Both the position numbers and the translations under genes were made by a program. A DNA stretch of 64,000 bases from JAPXSY01 sp033812795 (GTDB lineage: Bacteria; Verrucomicrobiota; Kiritimatiellia; RFP12; UBA1067): contig JAPXSY010000009.1 of assembly GCA_033812795.1 (NCBI GenBank), positions 6,139 through 70,138 of the forward strand, given 5' to 3'. Below are positions 45,161-51,531 of this stretch, in pieces; the first letter of the stretch is position 1, and each line of letters starts with the position of its first letter. The notes under the pieces were generated by a model that worked only from the letters and a program-made list of their open reading frames with translations, was not told the origin of the DNA and did no database searches.

Positions 45161-46042
45161 ATGGCGATTGACACGACAGAATTGATGAAGCAAGTCAGGA
45201 GGATCAAGATCCTGACGACGCATTTGATCGACGACCGCCTTTCGGGTGACTACCAATCGGTCTTCAAAGGGCAGGGCGTCGAGTTCGACGAGGTGCGTGC
45301 TTACGTGCCCGGCGACGACGTGCGGTCGATCGACTGGAACGTCACGGCGCGTACCGGCCTGCCGCATGTGAAGCGCTATTCGGAAGAGCGCGAACTCACC
45401 GTCGTTTTTCTGGTCGACGTCTCGGGCTCGCAGATTTTCGGTTCCGGCACACGCTCCAAATCAGAACTTGCCGCCGAGATCACCTGCCTGCTGGCCATGA
45501 CCGCAATCCGCAATCAAGACAAGATCGGACTGATCCTGTTCAGCGACCGTATCCTCAAATCCATTCCGCCGCGCAAAGGCCGCACGGCGGTCATGCGCCT
45601 CGTGCGTGAAGTGTTAGCGGCGGACGAAACCCGCGAACGTACCGACATCACCGTTGCCCTGCGTTTTCTGAACAATGTGCAGAAACGCAAAGCTGTGGTT
45701 TTTCTCGTCTCGGACTTCCAAGACACCGGCTACGAACGTGAATTACGCGTCACGGCACGCCGCCATGATGTCATCGCCTGCCCTATCGCCGACCCCTGCG
45801 AAATCGCGTTGCCCGATGTCGGGCTGATCGAGATGCAGGATCCCGAAACCGGTGAGCTGCTGCTGGTCGACACCGCATCCGCCATGGTGCGCGAGGCGTT
45901 TCGCACGCAGGCCGCCACTGAAAACGATGAGCTTCGGCGTTTCCTGCGGCGCACCGGCGTTGATTTCATCCGACTCTCCACCGATGCCCCGTACATCGAT
46001 GATGTGCGCGCGCTCTTCCGCCGCCGCGCACGGAAAAGATAG
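45161..46042 (+). CDS. DUF58 domain protein
   Basis: 293 residues, complete. YVPGDDVRSIDWNVTAR is the DUF58 signature, and the C-terminal part adopts a VWA-like fold with a partial MIDAS (FLVDVSGSQ). DUF58 proteins act with MoxR ATPases, probably as membrane or periplasm assembly factors or metal-dependent adaptors. The start is preceded directly by ATTACCTATTACCT and no Shine-Dalgarno, so the native translation signal seems lost to the cassette insertion. Confidence 0.95.
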   Translation: MAIDTTELMKQVRRIKILTTHLIDDRLSGDYQSVFKGQGVEFDEVRAYVPGDDVRSIDWNVTARTGLPHVKRYSEERELTVVFLVDVSGSQIFGSGTRSKSELAAEITCLLAMTAIRNQDKIGLILFSDRILKSIPPRKGRTAVMRLVREVLAADETRERTDITVALRFLNNVQKRKAVVFLVSDFQDTGYERELRVTARRHDVIACPIADPCEIALPDVGLIEMQDPETGELLLVDTASAMVREAFRTQAATENDELRRFLRRTGVDFIRLSTDAPYIDDVRALFRRRARKR

Positions 46043-46057
46043 AGGATAGTGAATTTT

Positions 46058-46410
46058 TTGACATGATTGACATGGTTGACATGATTGACGTGCCGCGAAA
46101 TTTGGAGTGCGGTGACAAGAGCCGCGCTACGCGCGGGTCGCGGCACCGCTTTCTCTCCGCGCTGTGCGCGAAGACACGCTTAGTCGCAACACTTAGTCCC
46201 ACACACTTAGTCCCCACACTTAGTCCCATACACTTAGTCCCCACACTTAGTCCCATACACTTAGTCCCCACACTTAGTCTACCTCTTACCCGTTACCTCT
46301 TACCTCTTACCTCTTACCTCTTTACCTCTTACCTCTTTACCTCTTACCTCTTACCTATTACTTATTACCTCCTACTTATTACCTGTTACCTGTTACCTCT
46401 TACTTCTCTC
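46058..46410 (+). repeat. Composite array: GACATGATT, ACTTAGTCCC and TACCTCTTACC repeats
   Basis: Three different simple repeats in series fill the DUF58-DUF4381 junction. They are GACATGATTGACATGGTT (46060-46089), then ACTTAGTCCCATAC/ACTTAGTCCCCAC units (about 46187-46280), then TACCTCTTACC/TACCTATTAC units (about 46281-46410). A GC-rich segment (~46090-46186) separates the first two. All are in-frame with the following gene and contain no stop in that frame. Confidence 0.85.
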
Positions 46411-47298
46411 TTCGCTTTTACCGCCGACCTCTCGCATGGCGAGGTCGCGATCAAGCTTGAGTCCGCGCCCGAGCGCGTTTCCCCCGCCCGGGATTTCATG
46501 CTGACCGTCACGGTCGAGGCGCCGGAACATCTTGAGGTCACGCTGCCGGATCTGCGCGACCGCTTCGCCGGATTCAGCATGGCTGAAGATTTCGCCGCCC
46601 AGCCCGTCGCTGCCAACGGACGCAAGCGTCAGACCTACCGCTGGCGGTTAGTGCCTGAGCCTGCCGCCAAGCGTTACCGCTTGGCACCCTTCGCGGTCAC
46701 TGTGACCGACGCCTCTCACTCCTCGACCTTTGCCACGCGGCCAGTGATTTTCCCAGACGAGGGCGCGCGTCCGCCGGTGACCGGCGATCCGGAGGTTAAT
46801 CCCGAACCGCTTTACGTTCCGCCCACCGCGCGTACGGTCGCGCTCTGGATCGTCGCGGTGCTGGCCGGAGTTGCCGCGCTCGCGGCCGCACTCTTCGGCC
46901 TCACCCGGCTCAGCCGGCGTGTGCGCGAATTCCGCATGCCGCCTGCTGACCGCGCCATGCTCGAACTGCAACGCCTGCTGGGACGCAACCTGCCGGCCCG
47001 CGGGCTCTTCAAAGAGTTTTACATTGAGCTGACCATGGTGGTGCGCCGCTACATCGAACGCACGCGCGGCATCCGCGCCCCCGGACAAACCACACAGGAA
47101 TTTCTCGCCGTCGCCGTCGATCATCCCTCTTTCACGCCCGAAGTTGTGGCCAAGCTCAAAACGTTCCTCGAATCTGCTGACCTTGTAAAGTTCGCCGGCC
47201 AAAAGGCCACGACCGAGATGACCGATGCCGCCACCGACCGCGCCCGCACCTACATCCGCGAAGACGCCGAACGCACCCAAGAGGGAGTTAGAAGTTAG
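46063..47298 (+). CDS. DUF4381-like membrane protein with repeat-encoded N-terminus
   Basis: The frame encodes 411 residues. Residues ~1-122 are translated from repeat DNA (MIDMVDMIDV..., VPTLSPIHLVPTLSPIHL, then the hydrophobic YLLPITYYLLLITCYLLPLT). Recognisable protein begins near ADLSHGEVAIKLESAP (~46431): a periplasmic beta domain, one membrane helix (TVALWIVAVLAGVAALAAAL) and a cytoplasmic part with FKEFYIELTMVVRRYIERTRGI and TTQEFL, as in DUF4381 proteins that follow DUF58 in Bat operons. No start codon with a Shine-Dalgarno exists, so the true start is unknown; 46063 is the longest option. Its TAG stop lies in the next repeat element. Confidence 0.65.
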   Translation: MIDMVDMIDVPRNLECGDKSRATRGSRHRFLSALCAKTRLVATLSPTHLVPTLSPIHLVPTLSPIHLVPTLSLPLTRYLLPLTSYLFTSYLFTSYLLPITYYLLLITCYLLPLTSLFAFTADLSHGEVAIKLESAPERVSPARDFMLTVTVEAPEHLEVTLPDLRDRFAGFSMAEDFAAQPVAANGRKRQTYRWRLVPEPAAKRYRLAPFAVTVTDASHSSTFATRPVIFPDEGARPPVTGDPEVNPEPLYVPPTARTVALWIVAVLAGVAALAAALFGLTRLSRRVREFRMPPADRAMLELQRLLGRNLPARGLFKEFYIELTMVVRRYIERTRGIRAPGQTTQEFLAVAVDHPSFTPEVVAKLKTFLESADLVKFAGQKATTEMTDAATDRARTYIREDAERTQEGVRS

Positions 47299-47448
47299 GA
47301 TTTAGGATTTAGGAATTTTAAGGAATGAATCATGTACGCAACACCTTTTACTCTTTTCACCTCTCGCCTCTTTTTTCGCACCCCACCTCTCACTTCTGTC
47401 TCCAAGTCCCAACTCCAACTCCTAAATCCTAAATCCTAAATCCTCAAT
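47286..47448. repeat. ORF-less element with inverted GGATTTAGGA arms
   Basis: The left arm (47286-47314, GAAGTTAGGATTTAGGATTT...) and the right arm (47411-47448, TCCTAAATCCTAAATCC...) are reverse complements with about two and a half repeats each, separated by ~95 bp. The loop could encode only a Ser/Pro-rich 35-residue peptide and is probably empty. The left arm provides the stop codon of the preceding gene; the right arm ends five bases before the BatA ATG, which has no Shine-Dalgarno. Confidence 0.8.
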
Positions 47449-47453
47449 CACTC

Positions 47454-48491
47454 ATGTTGTCCTTCGCCACACCTTTAGCCTTCCTACTGCTGCTGCCTTG
47501 GGCCGCTGCCGTCTGGTTCCTGTACCGTACCGGACGGCGCACAGGTGTGCTTTTTGCCGCGACGCATCGGTTGCCCGCTCGAACCGCCGGCTGGCGCGTC
47601 GCCGTTGCCGCGCTTGTGCCCCCGCTCTTCCTGTTGGGCACGTTTCTGTTGATTATTGCCGCCGCGCGTCCACGCACCGCGCTTTCCCGTGCGCGTCGTT
47701 CAGTCAATGCCATTGCCATCGGCATGGTGGTCGACGTTTCAGGTTCCATGGAGGCGCTGGATCTTTCGCCGTCTCAAAATGACTGGAAGACGCGCCTCGA
47801 AGTGGTGAAAGAGACATTCGCGAAATTTGTCGAGGCGCGACCCGATGATCTGATCGGGCTGGTCACTTTCGGCGGGTACGCCTCGACGCGCGCACCGCTC
47901 ACGGCTGACCACCGTGCGCTTGTGCATGTCTTGAAGGGCGTGGAGATCCCGCGTGCGCAGACCGATGCCCAAGGACGACCGATCGATCAAGAAGAGACGC
48001 TTACCGCGATCGGCGACGGACTCGCCACCGGCGTTGCGCGTCTGGTTGATGCCGAGCCTGAAACGCGCATCATCATCCTGCTTTCCGATGGCGAATCGAA
48101 CACCGGCATCATCACGCCCGAACAGGCTGCCGACGCGGCCGCCAAGCTCGGTATCCGCGTCTACGCCATCGGCGTCGGCTCGAACGCCCGCACTCCTTTC
48201 AAGACGCGCGACCTCTTTGGTCGCGAGACTATCGCCTACGCCAACGCCACCTTCGACGAGACGCAACTTAAGTCCATCGCATCCAAAACCTCCGGTCGCT
48301 ACTTCAGCGTGCGCGATCACGATGGGCTCGAGGCCGCGCTTGATGAGATCAACTCTCTCGAAACCACCCGCATCGACCGCGAAATCTACCAGCGTTTTGA
48401 CGAACACTTTGTCCGTTACCTCCTCTGGGGCGCCGCCCTCGTGGCTCTCGCCCTCACCCTCAATATGAGCCTCACACGGAGGCTCATATGA
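47454..48491 (+). CDS. BatA-like von Willebrand factor A membrane protein
   Basis: 345 residues. Two N-terminal membrane helices (ATPLAFLLLLPWAAAVWFL; VAALVPPLFLLGTFLLIIAAA), a periplasmic VWA domain with an intact MIDAS (DVSGSM, Asp94; later TAIGDG and LLSDGESNTG), and a C-terminal helix (YLLWGAALVALALTLNM) match BatA. Bat proteins are implicated in aerotolerance and envelope stress in Bacteroides and Leptospira. It starts right after a repeat arm without its own ribosome binding site and is followed 18 bp later by the second S23 gene. Confidence 0.9.
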   Translation: MLSFATPLAFLLLLPWAAAVWFLYRTGRRTGVLFAATHRLPARTAGWRVAVAALVPPLFLLGTFLLIIAAARPRTALSRARRSVNAIAIGMVVDVSGSMEALDLSPSQNDWKTRLEVVKETFAKFVEARPDDLIGLVTFGGYASTRAPLTADHRALVHVLKGVEIPRAQTDAQGRPIDQEETLTAIGDGLATGVARLVDAEPETRIIILLSDGESNTGIITPEQAADAAAKLGIRVYAIGVGSNARTPFKTRDLFGRETIAYANATFDETQLKSIASKTSGRYFSVRDHDGLEAALDEINSLETTRIDREIYQRFDEHFVRYLLWGAALVALALTLNMSLTRRLI

Positions 48492-48509
48492 GGGGAATAA
48501 GGAGTTGCC

Positions 48510-48938
48510 ATGAGAGACACGCCGATAAAGACGAAGAGCTATGCGTTCGCCATTCGGATTGTCAGACTTTTCCAGTGGCTGTGTAAGGAACGGAATGAGT
48601 ACGTTTTGTCCAAGCAGATCCTGCGTTGCGGCACTTCGATTGGTGCCAATATCGAAGAGGCCGGCGGCGCATACTCCAGAAAGGATTTCGCGGCGAAGAT
48701 TCAAATCGCCTTCAAAGAATCTTTGGAGACCCGGTATTGGCTACGTCTTTTGCATGATACCGATTACATCCCGACCGCTACCTTTGACTCCTTGTTGAAA
48801 GATTGTGACGAACTCGTGCGCATCCTCTCGGCCACAACCAAGACCCTTCGTGAGAAAGACAATTCCTTGCGTGAATCCCCGGACTTCGACCCCGAATCCC
48901 TTTACACAACTCCTAACTTCCTAAATCCCAACTCCTAA
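48510..48938 (+). CDS. Four-helix bundle protein, S23 family, second copy
   Basis: 142 residues. Signature as in the copy at 44638: FAIRIVRLFQWLCKERNEYVL, SKQILRCGTSIGANIEEAGG, then KDFAAKIQIAFKESLETRYWLRLL. AAGGAG precedes the ATG. The last nine residues (TPNFLNPNS) and the TAA are encoded by the right repeat arm, so the native C-terminus may have been replaced. It lies between BatA and BatB genes, where no S23 gene is expected. The two copies differ considerably, so they are not a recent duplication. Confidence 0.9.
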   Translation: MRDTPIKTKSYAFAIRIVRLFQWLCKERNEYVLSKQILRCGTSIGANIEEAGGAYSRKDFAAKIQIAFKESLETRYWLRLLHDTDYIPTATFDSLLKDCDELVRILSATTKTLREKDNSLRESPDFDPESLYTTPNFLNPNS

Positions 48939-48962
48939 ATCCTAACTCCTAAATCCTAACTG
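48907..48962 (-). repeat. Right repeat arm after the second S23 gene
   Basis: CAACTCCTAACTTCCTAAATCC-type units, the same family as the arms at 47286 and 47411. The left partner is short: AATAAGGAGTTG (48495-48506) matches the reverse complement of CAACTCCTAACTT. It ends seven bases before the BatB ATG, again leaving no Shine-Dalgarno. Confidence 0.8.
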
Positions 48963-48969
48963 ATCTGCG

Positions 48970-51525
48970 ATGCGTTTTGTTTATCCATTTTTACTGCTTC
49001 TGCTTTCGCTCGTCCCGCTGATCGGGATGTTGTGGCTCTGGCTGTACCGGCGCGCGCAGCGGCGGCTGGCGATGCTGATCGCGCCGACGTTGCAACCCAA
49101 GCTGGTGCCCGCGCACTCGACGAGTGCCTTCTATGCGCAATTCTCGCTGGTGATGATCGGCCTGACCTTGCTGGTGTTCGCCGCCGCCCGGCCGCAATGG
49201 GGGCGCAAGGATGAGAAGGTCTTCACGCGCGGCCGAAATCTGATGATCGCGCTTGATGTCTCGCGCTCAATGCTCGCCACCGATGTTCACCCCAACCGGC
49301 TGGAGCGCGCCAAGGCCGATATCATGGATCTGATCGATGATCTGAAGGGCGATCGCGCCGCGCTGCTTGCCTTCCGCAGTAAAGGCAGTCTGCTCTGTCC
49401 GCTCACCACCGATTACGCTTTCCTGCGCCAGGCACTCGATGGCGTCTCGCCGGAGTCAGCCCCGCGCGGCGAGACCAATCTCGGCGATGCCATCCGTAAA
49501 TCGCTGGAGGCGCTCGATCCTGCGTTCGACGAGTACAACGCCATCCTGCTCATTTCAGACGGCGAGGATCTCAAAGGCGATGCGCTGGAGGCCGCCGCCG
49601 AATCCGCCCGTCGCAATATCCCCATTTTTACGGTCGGTATCGGCGATGAAACCGGTGCCACCATTCCCGGCGAGGGCGGGCAGGGGGTTCAGCAATTCAA
49701 GGGCAGCGCCGTCAAGACGCGCCTGATGAGCGAAACGCTTACCGCAATTGCCGACGCTTCCGGTGGCCGCTACGTCCCGCTCGGCACGGCCGGCACGGCG
49801 CACACCACGCTCGGTGCGATCTACCGCCGTTATCTGTTGCCTCATATCGCTGCCAAAGATCAGCAAGAGCAGATCGAGAATCGCTATCAGGAGCGTTATC
49901 AGCTCTTTCTCATTCCCGCGTTGCTCTGCCTGCTGGCCGCCGCTTGCTTCAGTCGTGGACGGTTTAGCGGCAGCCGTACGCGCACCGCTCCTGCTTCTGT
50001 AACAACAGCCGCCGCAATCATTGTTTTGTTGGTCGTTTCGGCTGGCCGTGCCCAAACGGATGCGACGCCAGATCCGTCCCCTGAATCTTCTGCCACCAAC
50101 CGCCCGCCGGTCGTGGTTGCGCCCGGTCGCGCTGGTGCGCGCGAAGCCCAGGCACTATTGCGTAAAGGACGCCACACAGAGGCGGCGGAAGCCTTTCTCT
50201 CCGCCGCGCGCGGCGCGGACTTGCAAGAGGCCGAGGAGTACCGCTACAACGCGGCGTACGTCTATTATACCGCGCAGGACATGACCAACGCGGTGCAGAC
50301 CCTGCGCCCGTTGCTCGCCTCGCGCAAGAGCGGCGCGCGGGCGGGCGAGCTGCTCGGCCTGATTCTGATGGAACAGGCGAGTGCCGAAGGTGCGGGAGAA
50401 GATCCGCAAGCCAAGGCCAAGGCATTGGAAGAGGCCGCCGTCGCCTTTCAACGTGCGTTGCGCGACACGCCGCAGGACGAGCGTCGTGACCGCAACTTGA
50501 CGCGCGCGGTCGCGCCGCTGGCCGAGGCGCGCGAGAACGCTCATATCGCGGAGGTGATGGGGAAACACGGCCAGACTCCGCCAGACCAACTGCTAGGAAC
50601 CCTGCTGGCAGAGCAGCGTGCGTTGCTTGAAGAGTCGGCTACTCTCCACACCAATGACGCCCCGGTGCTGATCGCCAAGGCCGAAGCGTTGGCCGAGCGC
50701 CAGCAGCAGCAAGCCGACCTCTGGATTCCGCTCAAGCAACAGATGCTTCAGGCGGTCACCAACGCGCAGCAACAGGCGATGGTCGCGCAGCAGATTGAGC
50801 TGGCGCGCGACAGCATGAAGGGTGCGGCTGTGGCGCTTGAGGATCTCCTGCCTGAAGCCGCAAACGACACCGCTCAAATCGAGCCGCTTGTGTACGCGTT
50901 CTGGAAGGCCGTCGCGCCGCCTAATGCTACGATCGACGAGGATATTCTCTGCCAGAGCAACGCGCTTCACAACTTAAATCTCAAGTACTTGGAAACGCGC
51001 GACTCACAGGCCGAAGCCCTGCAACTCACTCGCCTTTTCCGTGAACGCTTTCCTGCGTGGGCCGATCAGTACATACAGCAGGCGCAGACCGACACCAACA
51101 TGCCGCCCTTTACTGCCGAAGACAAAGCCAAGATCGAGAAGATCGCCGAGCACGCCGATAAACTTCAAACTGAAGTCGTCGAGAAGAAACCGCCCGAGAC
51201 CGAACGCCGCGTGTTGCAAGAGCAGGCGCTTAAAGATTTGCTGGAGATTCGCGAACTGCTGCCCAAACAGCCGAACCAACAGCAACAGCAACAGCAGCAG
51301 CAACAGGATCAGCAGCAACAAAACCAAGAGCAGCAGCAACAGGAACAACAGCAGGAGCAGCAAGAGCAGGAGCAGCAGCCTGAGCCGCAGGAGCAGAAGT
51401 CCGAGCCGCCGCAAGACGTGCAGGAAATCCTGCGTAAGGCGCTCGAACGCGAAAAAGAGCACGAAGAGGAAAAGAAAGAGCGCATGCGCAAGATGCCGAT
51501 GGTGCCGGGTGAGAGGGACTGGTAA
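48970..51525 (+). CDS. BatB-BatC fusion: VWA domain, TPR region and poly-Gln tract
   Basis: 851 residues. The N-terminal ~330 residues are BatB-like: two helices, VWA domain with MIDAS-like DVSRSM (Asp96), LLISDGEDLKG, and a closing helix (FLIPALLCLLAAACF). A further hydrophobic segment (TTAAAIIVLLVVSAGRAQ) precedes a periplasmic TPR-like region (~385-520: EAQALLRKGRHTEAAEAF, EYRYNAAYVYY) and a long helical stretch, corresponding to BatC. Near residue 770-815 there is an almost pure Gln/Glu tract encoded by mixed CAG/CAA codons. In other bacteria BatB and BatC are often separate. The gene starts right after a repeat arm. Confidence 0.85.
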   Translation: MRFVYPFLLLLLSLVPLIGMLWLWLYRRAQRRLAMLIAPTLQPKLVPAHSTSAFYAQFSLVMIGLTLLVFAAARPQWGRKDEKVFTRGRNLMIALDVSRSMLATDVHPNRLERAKADIMDLIDDLKGDRAALLAFRSKGSLLCPLTTDYAFLRQALDGVSPESAPRGETNLGDAIRKSLEALDPAFDEYNAILLISDGEDLKGDALEAAAESARRNIPIFTVGIGDETGATIPGEGGQGVQQFKGSAVKTRLMSETLTAIADASGGRYVPLGTAGTAHTTLGAIYRRYLLPHIAAKDQQEQIENRYQERYQLFLIPALLCLLAAACFSRGRFSGSRTRTAPASVTTAAAIIVLLVVSAGRAQTDATPDPSPESSATNRPPVVVAPGRAGAREAQALLRKGRHTEAAEAFLSAARGADLQEAEEYRYNAAYVYYTAQDMTNAVQTLRPLLASRKSGARAGELLGLILMEQASAEGAGEDPQAKAKALEEAAVAFQRALRDTPQDERRDRNLTRAVAPLAEARENAHIAEVMGKHGQTPPDQLLGTLLAEQRALLEESATLHTNDAPVLIAKAEALAERQQQQADLWIPLKQQMLQAVTNAQQQAMVAQQIELARDSMKGAAVALEDLLPEAANDTAQIEPLVYAFWKAVAPPNATIDEDILCQSNALHNLNLKYLETRDSQAEALQLTRLFRERFPAWADQYIQQAQTDTNMPPFTAEDKAKIEKIAEHADKLQTEVVEKKPPETERRVLQEQALKDLLEIRELLPKQPNQQQQQQQQQQDQQQQNQEQQQQEQQQEQQEQEQQPEPQEQKSEPPQDVQEILRKALEREKEHEEEKKERMRKMPMVPGERDW

Positions 51526-51531
51526 ACGCAG

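Noticed and set aside
46187..46280. CRISPR-like array of ACTTAGTCCC units
   Set aside because: Units are 13-14 bases without unique spacers, degenerate, and no cas genes are near; it is a simple tandem repeat.
44638..48938. Diversity-generating retroelement with Avd-type four-helix proteins
   Set aside because: Avd is related to S23, but there is no reverse transcriptase and no template/variable repeat pair with adenine-biased differences in the window.
51270..51400. Poly-Gln tract of BatB/C as a phase-variation switch
   Set aside because: CAG, CAA and GAG codons are mixed, so slippage would be rare and mostly in multiples of three; it would change length rather than switch the gene off.
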